A stretch of DNA of 64,000 nucleotides from Liolophura sinensis (Eukaryota > Mollusca > Polyplacophora > Chitonida > Chitonidae): contig NC_088295.1 of NCBI RefSeq assembly GCF_032854445.1, forward strand, positions 70,460,028-70,524,027, given 5' to 3'. This document shows positions 1-12,500 of the stretch, in pieces. How positions within the stretch are numbered: position 1 is the first letter of the stretch; every line of letters starts with the position of its first letter. The position numbers and the translations under genes are program-made. The notes under the pieces were generated by a model, which worked only from the letters and a program-made list of their open reading frames with translations, was not told the DNA's origin and searched no databases.

Positions 1-1465
1 ACCAAGGATGTTTTTCTTTGTTGTCGCTGGTTATCTAATAACTTTCAGCCAGGTAAACACTCTCAAACCTGTTTCAAATCATAGTTTATTTCTTTCAGAA
101 AACATCGCTAGTATCATTCAGAATAGAATTATCTTGTGCAACTTGCTGCAATAACAACGTCAATCTGATATGGTCTTTCTTACGATATAGTCTCAAACAA
201 CTCCTAAGTTATGACATACAGGCCCGATCGAGGTAAGACAAATAATTTTTATACCATTAGTCACTTTCGCAGAAAGTTACTTACTTCAGAAAAGGCTGTT
301 TTGTGTATTCAGTCCGACATAGTTGTACTCGCGTGTTGTTATCAGTCAAACTTTTATTAATACGACCAAATCCGACGGCAAGTTTCCACGAGGCTAGGTA
401 CGTGAGCCTCACTTTCGCATCCTCAACTTCCCAGCTACGCCAGGAGGCATGTGCACCGAAAAAGAGGAGACTCAACAAAGTTTAATCCAAATTTATTGTT
501 AGAGGATGTGAATCTAAAGTGAAATGAACTGCACTTACCATTACTTGGTAAGTGCACTATTTTACGTAAGTAGACAATTGTTTTTTTAAATTTTGATAAT
601 TACATCACTCCTTATTTATGTCAGTGCATTCTGGTAAAACCCGCATGAAGAAGTACTGTTTGAAAGAATATTTGTATGACATGTTCCTTTTTGGGAATCT
701 GCTTAATTTTGTCTGTTGACATGAATACTGTATACTGTCATTGGTAATAATTGTCTCTGCGAAGGTCATCAAAGTGAAATCTTTCTCAAAGCAAACACTT
801 GGAGAGCTCACCCTGGATACCCCAGCGCAAGCTTGGTTACTCGGTTTTTATATAAATAAGTAAAACAATTTCAGCTTTCCTTACCCTTCTTACCATCTCT
901 CTGTGTCCTCGAATACTGCAAAACTAACGGGGCCCGAGATTCTCTCCAGCTGGTGATAAAACTCTACCTTTGTAACCTCTCATCACCTGGGTTTTTTTTT
1001 ACAGACCATGTGCCTTAAAGAGATGGTTATACTTCCTCTAGTGTTAGAGGATTTTTGCACAGAAGAATGGACATTTCCATACCTGCTGTCTTTCCCCTCC
1101 TCCTGGTCAACTCTGACAAGTTTTATTATGATCTTTTCTCGTATTTCTGAATTGCAAAATATACAGACATATGTTATCTCACGTAATTGAATATTTGATA
1201 TTAGAAAAGATAACGGTAATACTACAACGCTCCATCTAGTATAATCGGTAAAAAAGTTTGGATAATCATACAGGTCAATCGATAACTTATGTCCATATTA
1301 CAAATTGCACGTAGGCATACTCGTAGTATTAGGATATATGAAGTCCAACTGAAATGTTTACAGTGTCACAAAAGAAGGAATGTATCTTTCCACAGTGATT
1401 AGGGAAAGATTCATGCCGTGCTCACAACATATATTCGTTTTGACATTTTGAATTTGACAAATCTT
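1..1465. other. Intergenic, no gene seen
   Basis: I see only short ORFs with no recognisable domain on either strand. The sequence is AT-rich with short homopolymer runs (for example a T run near 990). It ends where the first SINE begins. Confidence 0.6.
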
Positions 1466-1730
1466 GACCTCCGTTGCCGAGGTGGTTAGCACGCTGACGC
1501 GTCGCTATGGCCCAGGAGCTTCTCACCAATGTGGTCGCTGTGAATTCAACAAGCCAGCTCTTGCTGGCTCACTCTCCGTCCCTACGTGGGAAGGTCTTCC
1601 GGCAACCTGTGGATGGTCGTGGGTTTCCCCCAGGCTCTACTCGGTTTCATCACACCATATTACTGGCTGTCGTCGTATAAGTGAAATAATCTTGAGTACG
1701 GCGTAAAACACCAGTCAACAAATAAATAAA
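1466..1730 (+). mobile_element. SINE family A, full length
   Basis: This is a tRNA-derived SINE with a degenerate pol III head (GCCGAGGTGGTTAGC), a middle block ending GTCGTGGGTTT, a 3' block GTCGTATAAGTGAAATA, and an AAAT-type tail. The same modules recur in this window at 3941-4214, 37700-37971 and 61406-61676. Imperfect flanking similarity (TTGACAAATCTT before, TTGATAGATCTT after) may be an aged target-site duplication. The 80-codon ORF inside it is only a SINE translation. Confidence 0.85.
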
Positions 1731-3940
1731 TTTGATAGATCTTACCAGGTATCGCTAAAAGAAAAAAAATTTTGTTTGTAATTTGATTTTCTTTGTTTTT
1801 TTTTTTCTTTTTTGTCGGCTATATTGCCGTAATATTTTAGACATTGTATTAATCATTAAAGTATATTTTTATTTCCTGCGCGTCACGCTGAAAGCTGAAT
1901 CCAGTTAAGCAAAGCATATCGACCAGTGTTACTATTGTCACAAGAGCCGCATCATAATTTATTGCTGTACGTCAATAAGGCAGCGAGCGTATGTCGGTCA
2001 ATGGTACCAGATTCCATGTTCCTGGAAGAAGGGAGATAACTATGGATGGCATTGAACTAACAGTCAATATGCAGAAGCTGAGTGGTCTCCCTTCATTTCG
2101 TTCGCACGGGCTCTCTATTCGATGAATGAACAAGACCAAATACTATATCCCGGGTGAACGCACGTCTAGTTGAGAAGTACACGCTGAAGTGTGCTTAAGA
2201 GTGTACACTCTTAAGTGTAGATCTCCCTCCGATTTTATAGACCTGTCGTATAGATGCGTAAAGTCCTGGATGGTTGTCTATTTATTCCCGGGGAAAGTTT
2301 TACTGACCTGTAGGGCCTACAATTCGAGCCCGTCCTTTTTTGGTATACACATGCGAAGTTATCCGAAGTGTAGGTATGCATCGACAACACACCTTTGAAT
2401 ATTAATTCAGCCGTTTTATCAGCCATTTGTATCTTTTGAATCGAACAAATCGAACCAACGCTTGCCATTTTTTGAATTCGAACTTCATCAAGGTCCGGCA
2501 AGGTATCAATTCCTCATGGTGCAGAGCAGGATTGTTTATATAACCGTGTATTACGTCAGATGGAAGTGTTTCAGGCCTGCACATCATAAGCTCGATGGGT
2601 CGATTGCGAGTCGGTACGCATGCATAGACAATCATACGGTAGATAAACTTTGACGAGTTTTAAAAATTGTCACGTTTAATTTCCCAGTTCAGGAACATTA
2701 GAACTATTTTCGAGTGCCTATAAAGGGATGTCTTACAGGCTCAGTTAATACGCAGAAATTGTACTTGGATGTGTGTGACTGCAGGGCCAAGTTGTTCGAA
2801 AGTGTATTCGCCAAAACTGGTATTAAGTTACTTTTATATTTAAATTTTAGCCACATTCAGGAGCCAATGCTCAGAAGCCCTACTAAATTTCAGACTTGGC
2901 TTAAAGTTAAATCTCGAATTAAGTCTTAAAACAGTTTTGAACAACCGGGCCCTGGGGATTACAGTGATTTAACATACAGAGACTTGTCGCTGTTTATCTG
3001 CAGCAAGACCCAGAAAAATCTGATCTATCTTACTGGACCAACTTAAAATTTAAATGTTTGGCTGCGTAGACGATCATCTAACTTTATACGCAGGCCTATT
3101 GTTCAGTTTTAACGGTGTTAAATTTGCTTTTGACCATTGCATTGCGTAACTGTTCTATATGATCCAAGCTACAGGTGTAAGTTGTGACGTGTGGTATATG
3201 CTTAAAATTTTGCATGGAGTATATAGCCTTTCCTGCTCTTTAAATGAACATATTTTTACCGATAACCTGTAATGCTAACCAAAATTTAATGAAAGAAAAA
3301 GAACTAACCTGTTACAATGCGAAACAAAACACAATGTGTCGTTGTTCCTGCAGAAGGATATTTTGCTGGCGATTACTTGGAATAACAGCTGCTTTCACCA
3401 GTAGGTGTATTCCACAATTGTACATGAGTACCTAACACTAAAACATCCTACCCAAAATCTCACATTTTCACCTGATGTTACCTTCCCGCTGTTTGTAGGC
3501 TCTTTTTTTCATACCTCAACCTTTCCGCACAGCTATAGCAAAATGGGTTCGTTTAGTCTGGTGCCGCCTATGTGGAGCAATTCATACACCTGTTCGAGAG
3601 GCAAGGTACCAGACTAAAAAGAAGTAACAAGGTCGAAGCCGGGCTTCACCTCATTGAATTTCATTTCACATGGCAACTCTAATGGCTTTGACGCTCGAAT
3701 CAGAGTTGTGCATCTGAATTACAATAGCTTAGGAGTGGAAACAGCGAGACAGTCTACAAATATAACGTGAAAAACAGCCTAGAGGCCTTGCAGTCAATAA
3801 GCGATCGACGGCGCTCACCTGACCGTTAAAAAGAGTCCTTCATGAAGATTGCTGAAGCTTACCCCTTCCAACAAAGACAGTAACATGCATATTAGAGGGC
3901 CCTGTGAATTTAGTTCGCTATCTTCCGATCAAAAATGTAG
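1731..3940. other. Intergenic, no gene seen
   Basis: Several 60-90 codon ORFs overlap on both strands, but none shows a domain, consistent codon use or flanking splice sites. The only distinctive structure is the palindrome at 2194-2215, listed separately. Confidence 0.55.
2194..2215. repeat. Perfect 22-bp palindrome
   Basis: The sequence from CTTAAGAGTGT to ACACTCTTAAG is its own reverse complement over 22 bases with no spacer. It could be a dimeric protein-binding site or a cruciform-prone site. It lies inside an ORF with no support, so I attach no coding meaning. Confidence 0.7.
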
Positions 3941-4214
3941 GAGGCCTCCGTGGTCGAGTGGTTAGCGTGTATGGTAGCGCGATGCAATGATACGAGAGGC
4001 TCTCACTACAATGCGATCGCTTTGAGTTTAAGTCCAGCCCACGCTGGCTTCCTCTCTGGTCTTATCTGGGAAAGTCAGTCAGCAAACTGCCAATAGTCGT
4101 GGGTTTCCATCGGGCTCTGCAAGGTTTCTTCCGCCATTATGGGGGCTGCCGTGGTATAAGTGAAATATTCTTGAGTACGCAGTAAAATATCAATGAAATA
4201 AATAAATAAATAAT
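3941..4214 (+). mobile_element. SINE family A, full length
   Basis: It begins with the pol III A-box-like GGCCTCCGTGGTCGAGTGG and has a GAGTTTAAGTCC B-box-like segment. It carries the family 3' block (GTATAAGTGAAATATTCTTG) and ends in an AAAT-repeat tail. An internal insertion of about 20 bases near 3985 distinguishes it from the copy at 61406-61676. Confidence 0.88.
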
Positions 4215-6366
4215 TTATCCCCCAGCAGATCAGGTAAGTGAAGTGTTATTGAGTATGTGAAGCTCACCTCCAACCAAGACAATAAAGAAGTAATTTGTCC
4301 CAAAACAATCACCTAAATTTATAAAAGAAACGCATAGATGAATTTTGAAATGATAAACCTTCTTCAATTAAAGTAGAATAATTAATGTGGTAAGCTGCCA
4401 TTTTCAGCCAAGTTATACAATGAGAAAGTGAGGATGTCTGCAATCATAACATATCTGGTGTCAACTATGCATTTCTTTTTTTTTTTTTTTTTTTTTGGGT
4501 AAAGCACATATATCAGTTTTATGAGCCATACTGACTCATTGTTTATTGGTACCAAAGTTACGTACAGTACGTCGACTATACAATAGCACACGGCAAAAGC
4601 TACTACTTGTTGAAGTGCAATGAACATTCACATAATTTCTGTAGATATAGTTCTTCACAAGTTCTTACACCGAAAACTATGTAAAGTGGTTTAAATTGAT
4701 ACAGTCAAGTTGAAGCACAACGTAGTGTATGCCTCTTCGTCAAAATAATCAAATTCTGACTAATCTAGTCAGTCCATTTGTGTCACATTTATGATTCTTA
4801 CCTCGAATAAGGGCACATGAGGTATTCTGAAATGCAACATTGTAATTGAATTTTGTTTAAGCTTCTATCAGCATTGTTCATTACTCAGCCACAGTGCTAA
4901 CCACAAACTATAGTCTCCTTTTTTAAGCCAGCCGCCTTTTTTAAGTCAGCTGTAGGTAAAAATCAGTAATACTTGTCCCCAAAATTACCTTTAGCGGGGG
5001 ATATGTAAGAAGTAAAATCAGTCATGCTCACCACCAGAATTATCTTGAAATTATGAAATGAAGTTAGAGCACTTTTCTCATTTATAATGTTAAACTGCAA
5101 AACCTCAGGTTCGACGGCAAGAACTCATTGCCTCAGTGACGTCATAATTATTCAAAAACCCGCAGCATGCTGGATATCGGGCGGAGTAAAACACGTTTTG
5201 ACGCAGGACGACACCAGATACGTAAACTGCTGTCGACTTTACTATAAACCCTCTTTCTGACACCGTCATATTTGAAACTGTTTACACGTTTTAGTATAAT
5301 ATTACCTTAATAGATTAATCTTATTTTGACTTGTAGCATATGATCTCACAGCAGAATGGTTTTACAGTTGGGTATTAGGAAATTCTGTGGTAAGAAAGAA
5401 TATAGTCTATTCGCGGAGACAGTAGTGTAGTCTGTGTTACTGGGTGGAGTTTGTTCTAGCGGCATGTTGGTGCATCCATTGCCTCACCCGAGACAATGAG
5501 TTCTTTGTGTTGCAAGCAAGCATATGAAGTTTAACATCACGAATTAGAAAAATGTTTTAACAGCATTTTCTTTGGAATGATATAGATATCCAACATAGCA
5601 ATGTGACGGGTTTGTGGTGTTACGTGCCACTAATGAAATACAATTTTGGTAGAGCGTATGACTGATTCCACATATGGCTGAAATTAGGCGAGTAGTTAAA
5701 AGAGACAGACTATAGTCCAGTATATCTGAGGTTAACACTATCTGGGTGAAAAATACATATAAATCACAGAGACGAGAAAATATAAAATCTTAGATATGAA
5801 TTATTGTAAGTGCAAAATGCACGAATCTCTTCATCCAGTATCAAAAATCTGGTTTTATTTAAATGGAATGGATTCTCGTCACAACCTCTTTGCAACACAA
5901 TGGCTTCAACGGCACACTAACTGTAAGTGACATATGACGTTTTGAAACTGGTTAGGCTGATAAACACTGGGCGTTGTTAAAATCGAGCTCTAACATCTAT
6001 ATTCTCTGCCATGGAATATCCATGAAATCATCATCTGTCACTGTCCATGTAGTTTTTCCATGAAATGTATGACAAGACGTTCATAAATTTTACCTCCTCA
6101 TCCTTGATCGCCAGTTTCATTTCACAAGCTGGCAAGTGTATGACAAGAGCTATTATTACACAAGATCAAACGTTCGAGGACCTTTAGTTTACAACACCAT
6201 GTCAATTGTGCTAGAACTTCAGCCCCTTGTGTTCCTTGGTTACATCAAACCCAAAATTCTCTCGGTTAAATAAGATCCTGGATGCAAAACAATTCTTCCT
6301 AGTTTGGCCTGCCAGTGCAAGACAGTTCACTCAAATAAACAGGTCAAGGATGACTGGTGTTTTGGT
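4215..6366. other. Intergenic / 3' flank of NHLH
   Basis: No gene is visible. There is a T run near 4472-4496, the source of a lysine-rich minus-strand ORF. The right part lies directly downstream of the minus-strand NHLH stop codon and probably includes its 3' UTR. Confidence 0.5.
5854..5859 (-). terminator. Candidate NHLH poly(A) signal
   Basis: An AATAAA hexamer on the minus strand lies about 510 bases past the NHLH stop codon. It is a candidate only, because AT-rich DNA yields this hexamer by chance. Confidence 0.25.
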
Positions 6367-8534
6367 TTAAGTTAAGTCCAACACGTGATTAAGATAAGAT
6401 ATGTAACAAATCGCCAGGCGAAGAATTTCAATTTTGGACAGTTTTTTGTCGGGTGGGAGAGTAGGTAACAGTTTTCTCAGCTCTGTAAAGGCAACATTGA
6501 AGGCTTCTACGCGAACCCTTTCTCTTGTGGCATGCGCAGTTCGGTATTTCTGCGTGGCTCGACGTCGTCGACGTCTTTCTTCCCGGCTCAGAGCCGAATT
6601 TTCTTGGTTCGCACCACCACGTCGAGTGCGTGCGTGGAGCTGGCTCTGATCATGAACCCGATGTGTGACGTCAAAATGTAGATGTCTATTTTCTCTGTTA
6701 GAATTCGTTGCAGCAGCTTCCTCTGACTCCCTGTGCCCGTTGGCAACTGCGCTTCCATCTGGCTGGCGGACAGCTGCCATATTGGAGTTAGACTCGGCGT
6801 GCATGGTGATAGGAACAAGCACCGAGTCCATCCACCGACCTATGTCTCTCCGGTTGGCCGCAAACCCATTACAGGCATTCCACACCTTCGAGGCTTTTCC
6901 TGATTTTTCCTGAAACAAAGAGAAATTATTACTAGTCTACCGGAAAACAATATACGCACACAATTTGATAACGACACCTTTGAGTGTAAACTATACCATG
7001 AAGCTCGGTGCCCGCTTGCTCAGATCAAACTTGTCAACTCTCTGGGTGTGGACTTTCTCAGCCTTTAGGACCCAGGGAAGGGCAAACCCCAAAATGATAA
7101 CCACATTACCATGTCCATTGACGCCGAGAGAACGGTATTTCCCGTTGCCATGGTCACCAGTAAAATGAATAGGACCTGGCCTCTTTGAAGAAAATTGGAT
7201 TCCCTGTTTGAGAAAAAAATTAGATTCCCCGTTTTCACGCTTGTTCGGTTATTCTAGCTGCACTTGTGAAAATTATGTTACCATAAAACTACGAGCTCCA
7301 GTCGACATCCCTGGCCAATACAAAACCATATTTTCACCACGTCTCACTTCGTTTCAGTTGTCTCCCAGCTGATAATTACCTTGATGAAGCCCATTTCTTA
7401 CACTACAGTTTTGTACAGAGGTGTGAGGCGAATCTAGTAATACACTAGTAATATAGATACATCGTCTACAAATAGGCCATATACCTTGCTGCATTAAATT
7501 ACAATGTTCTGTGGGACGTAATCCCAGATCGCAAGTGGTGCGTACTTTTGAAAAAGGATGCGACCAACATCTACACTAACGAACAAAAAAAAAAACAGGA
7601 AAACAATTCAAATTTAAAGTGTTTGTTATGATTGGGGATGTTAACCTCTCCATGAGGAACACCCCAAGTGTTAAAATTTCATTTGGGGACTGAGGTTCTG
7701 ATTAAAGACAAATTTTATTAAACCCGTGACACATTTGTAAGGACCACTTCAAGACTTTCTCTGCGTATATACACCACAATTACACAATTTTTTCAAGGCT
7801 TAATATATAGCCTTACTTCACACATAGAGTAGCATTAGGATCATGTCTCTTAATTTTGTGTTTCTGTGCTTCCCATGTTGTAATTGTGTCTAAAGCTTAA
7901 GGGTTTCGAGCCAAGAAAGATGGAACAGATGGCCTGATAATCTCCAAGGGCAGCGTTGAGTCTCCGTTAAGCCCATCCTCCAGATTGCAGGTTTTCTCGC
8001 ACGGTCGAAGATACAGAGGAGTCTATTGCTATTAAATTCTACGTAATTACTGCAAGTCATATTTACTGTAAGAAATGCTAAAAATTAGCCAAGTCTGTTG
8101 ATATACTACCGTTCACAAGGATTCAGCTTTGCATAAAATATTCGTCTAGCTACCCTATATGTTCCTGGCAACTCTATATGGCGCGAAAAAAATGAACCAA
8201 ATTTAACATAAAGATTATGATATACGGTCTTTTCCGGAGACTTGTATACGATGATCTGAAATGAATACTTTCCGCGAAAGGCTGATGCTTTGTTCGTATA
8301 AAAATGAACAATACGCCGTTGACGGCCGCCATTAGGAGAGCTGTGTCAACGGTAGCCTAAATATCAATAGGCCTACAACTCACAACCTTATAAAGCATCA
8401 TTCCACCCTACATGCTGAATTAAAACGGCTTCTTAAATGGCAGTGTGTTTTTGGGACGGCGCGAAAAGCCACGATCATTGTGTGTTAACACAAAACCACG
8501 CAGAGATCGGACTTACCTCTGGTCTGTCCGCCAT
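6367..8534 (-). CDS. NHLH: NHLH/HEN1-type bHLH transcription factor
   Basis: A class II basic helix-loop-helix regulator, known in animals for neuronal differentiation and expected to act in the nucleus as a heterodimer with E proteins. I read two coding exons: 8517-8534 (ATG plus five codons, MADRPE, then donor GTAAGT) and 6367-6909 (after acceptor TTTCAG, to TAA). Both junctions are phase 0, giving 186 residues. The start has adenine at -3 and guanine at +4, and an in-frame TAG lies just upstream. The bHLH fills the C-terminal third: an arginine run, then [15 protein letters not shown] as basic region, [16 protein letters not shown] as loop/helix 2 start, and the protein stops soon after [11 protein letters not shown], as in vertebrate NHLH1/2. 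Those are near 135 residues, so the low-complexity N-terminal extension is longer. The intron (6910-8516) holds no other gene that I can see. Confidence 0.93.
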
Positions 8535-9378
8535 GTTTTGCAAGAGAAACTAGAAAGGAGAGCATCGCGCGAGCGACATGCCGGAATACACAGGGGAATG
8601 TGAGTAAAGAGCCGAATAAATCAACGGTGCTCCTCCAAATAGGCCCTCAACACTACAAGATATGACTTTCAAACGGCTCCACTAGATCGGAATTAACTTT
8701 AATCCTGACAAAAGAATTACCCGGTCTTGTAATTTTATGTGCAAAAATACATCTTATACGCGCAAGACAGATTGTCATGAGAAAATAATTCTTATATACT
8801 TGACATAGATGATAAATTGTTAAAAGGTTTTATTATCATAGATTACATATATTTTCCCTCTACAGATAAGTATCTTTTTAAATATAGTTATCCACCTAAT
8901 TCATCAGACCCGAGATCAGTTTTTACTTTGAGATGAGCAGATTTTAGGGTGTTTTGCTGACCACAGCGTCCAGGCCCTTGGGTGTTAATTTGTGGATGTG
9001 TGAAGAAGGGTGGGCGAACATTCATTCATTTCCCTAATCACTTAGTTATAAGTCCGGTGTGCATTCCATTCCAGTGAGATCTCTTCTATTTCGGTTTCAG
9101 ATACAAGTGTTATACAAGTGGAAATTAATTCGCAGGGTATTTAGTGTTCAGAATGGTGTTCATTATATAAATGATGGATGCTAATCCGGGTTTGCAACAC
9201 AAGAATGGGTATGCGGTATATAAGGGCTCGAATTGCGAGTTTGTCCAGTCTAATCTATACTTCAACTGAGTCCACAGACGATTTATATTCGATGATCAGA
9301 CAAATTTCATTTATTTACTTTCATTCTTTGCACACGTTAAGTCGTATCAAGTACTCAAGAAGTTTCCAACTCTCATGC
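8535..9378. other. 5' flank of NHLH, probable promoter region
   Basis: The bases just above the ATG are probably 5' UTR and core promoter of the minus-strand NHLH gene. I cannot point to a convincing TATA box or initiator. No other gene is seen. Confidence 0.4.
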
Positions 9379-9509
9379 TGTCCTGCGGATGGCCGTGGGT
9401 TATCCCTGTGCTCTGCCCGGTTTCCTCCAACCATAATGTCGGCCATCGTCGTGTAAATGAAATATTCTTGAGTATGTCGTAAAACATCCATCAAGTAATT
9501 AAATAAATT
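9379..9509 (+). mobile_element. SINE family A, 5'-truncated
   Basis: Only the 3' half is present: GCGGATGGCCGTGGGTT, CTGCCCGGTTTCCTCC, then GTGTAAATGAAATATTCTTG and an AAATAAATT tail. The tRNA-like head is missing. Confidence 0.8.
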
Positions 9510-12500
9510 TCATAATGTCATTATACATGACGGTGAATACAGATATTTAGTTACATACGTGCGTCTTTGTTTGGCAATTAAGAGGTGCGAAATACCACCC
9601 CAGTTGTGCCAACTGTCTCCCTGATAATCCATTTATCAACTGAGACATTTGTTAGTATAGTTCCAAAGTAGACATGACTGTGTACAACAAGCCTGTAGTA
9701 CTTGGCACACACCTGGGTCAGAGCTGTAAAGGCGCTTTGGTGCATGCTTAGTCATAGTCATGTAACGTCTTACAAACAGAAGAACCGTACAAACGACAAG
9801 CATGGGTCTTCTCATTCCGAGGCTCAGCCTCAACGAAAACCGTTAGCCAAATGACTTTCTCCTTTAAAAACACAAAATTAACATTTGACACCTCCCCAGG
9901 GAGGTTTACCCGTCTTCGTTTAACTGGGAGTACTGGATCACAGGGGAAAGACAAAGGGAAAATCTGCATGTAGATTGAATGAGGGATAAGGGAGAGCAAA
10001 TATTAGGTCCTTCGGGGGTTTCCTGCGACTAATTTCAATCGATAACCAGCCACTGGGACCTCTTAACTGTCTCTGCCAACCATCTCCGTCCGCCGTGAAA
10101 AGGGCTGGAGATGCGCAGGAATAAGTTAACAAGAAATGTGAAGTCCGACCATAACATCAGGGGAGTTTCAACTTTTCTGACAGACGAACGTCGACCAGTT
10201 GGAAATTGACGTGGATGTTCCGCGGTCTTATGCGGGAAAACTAAGGAAATGAGAGCGATGTACAAACAGTAATGTTACATTAAATGGCCAAATTATATTA
10301 ATATGACAACTTACTTCATACCACAACGTTTGCGTTTGGCAGCTGAATATACTCCTAAGTTGGTAAGTTGACTATAACACGAAAGGCCTCATCACCAGCT
10401 GGTGTATTAATAGGTAGCGCACGCAAACATGACAGAGCATTCTTCATCCAATTAAAATCTTAAAGATCTAATTCTGACAAGAAAACTTGCAAATGCACAT
10501 ACAGTTTAAATTTATAGACATTGTATGTCCGGGACTACATGCGATATGCCCATGGTCAATCCAGATAATCATTTTGTTACTTATTGCAATAAAATTTAAA
10601 AAAAAAAAACAAAGTGTTAATATACGCGTAAAGAACAAGTATAAAAGTTTAAATTTCAGACCGGTATACAGAAGGAGGAGGTTAAAGATGTTAAACGGTA
10701 ACAGAAAGGTGTGATCTACCTTAGTTTTCAAACCGTAAATAATTCATTCGAAATATCTATAGATGGAATATATACAAATTGAAGCACCTCATCTAGACAC
10801 ATCTCTTCATATAAATATTACGACACTTTCTACAAACAAACATCCAGCCTACAGTCCCAAATGTGGTGGCAGTGCAAACAAACTTTAAAGCAAAGTGCAC
10901 ATTATTCTTGTCTCGTAAATCTTTGCCAAATAACCGGAATATAGATTATACTACTACAACATGTTGCTAAGTCAGTTATAGTCGAGCTGGTAATCAGCCA
11001 CAAAATACATAGTAACAAACGCAAATTCTAGTATTAGCCGAATTCAAAAATACTCATGAGGAATAGGTTAGACTGAGCACAACCTAACACCTTTATAGTA
11101 ATTGTCATTGTGGTTTAAACTTGACAACTATATACGGTTATTCGTGTTATGTGCTGTGCGCAAGGTTCGGGTGGTTGTAGTCTCTGTCAACCTGAACCAC
11201 TTTCCCCGTATGTGTACGACAGATTGGTCACAAACAAGTCAAACTGGAATAAAATAATGATAATGACAATGCCGGGGTGTGGAAAATATCTTACCCGACA
11301 TATTAGATAACCCGAAGCTGGAATGCATTTTGCAATGCATTTTGCGGGATACAGAGAGGAAGGACAAGTTACAAGACGTGTCCTCTACAATTAAAACTTT
11401 CTGCAAATGAATGTTTTTGTCCTTCGCTATGACAGAAGCCCGTAATTCATCTGTACTTGATATTTAAGTACGTTGCCTAAATCAACCTGCACACCTTCAA
11501 GGTGAAAGCACACAGCCCTGGAGGGTTGGTAGGCTCCAGGTTTACGGTCCGTCTATCTACCTCTTGACTCTCCCTCCTTGAAACGGTGCTGAAACACTTG
11601 GTTACAAGATAAAGGTCAACAAAACACATGTGATTATATCTTTCACTTTACAGAAATAGTATGGCCGAAACAATGAGTATTCTTTTATTAAGGGAGTAAT
11701 GACCTTTTGATGGCACATTCTAATATTGGTGTGAACAATTTATCACTCTCTCTCCGACACACAGCATTGATTAACCAGGGGCGCACTGCGTGGTACAGAT
11801 TCATTACACCATGCACTAACACATGAGTCAGGTGTCAGAGCAGGTAACGTGTCTAAAGGGTAGTGAAGTGCCCCATATATGTCCACCTTAGAGGCACAGT
11901 TCCCTTTGTAAGATCACATCTGAGACCAGGTTACAAAACCCTCAGAACCCAGTTAAGCGTTTCCGTATGCTATACGACAGTTTTATAGAGCAGCTTTATC
12001 GTTATTGGCTAAAGAACCAAAACCCTTCACATGGAGAAAACCTTTTTGGATTCCATTTGTGGAAGATCAGTCAACATGTGTGGGCAATGTAATGTGGTTT
12101 TACGTAAATATTGAGAAAGTACTATGATATAACAGTTATAGTAAACTGTGTATATGGCGTGGTTTTGAGCAATTGTTCATTTGTTACGATTTAAATCCAG
12201 TCAACGCAATTTAAAAGAGTTTAAAGGGAGAAAAATAATCCATTTGACGTTTAATTCGCTGTAACGAGACAAATTCTTTGTTCAGTGAAGGAAATTGTAC
12301 ACTTTACCCATAACATATAGTGGGATCTGGAGATATTAACCAATGCACCGAGCCTGGAAACTGGCCAACATGAATAACGGACAAACAGAACGGAACCTTA
12401 GTTTGTCACTGGACTGAAAGTTACTATTATATTTGTTATTCCTGGTATTTCAAAAGGTAATAATAACTTACTTCAGTTTTGCTACAACAGGCTCTACAAC

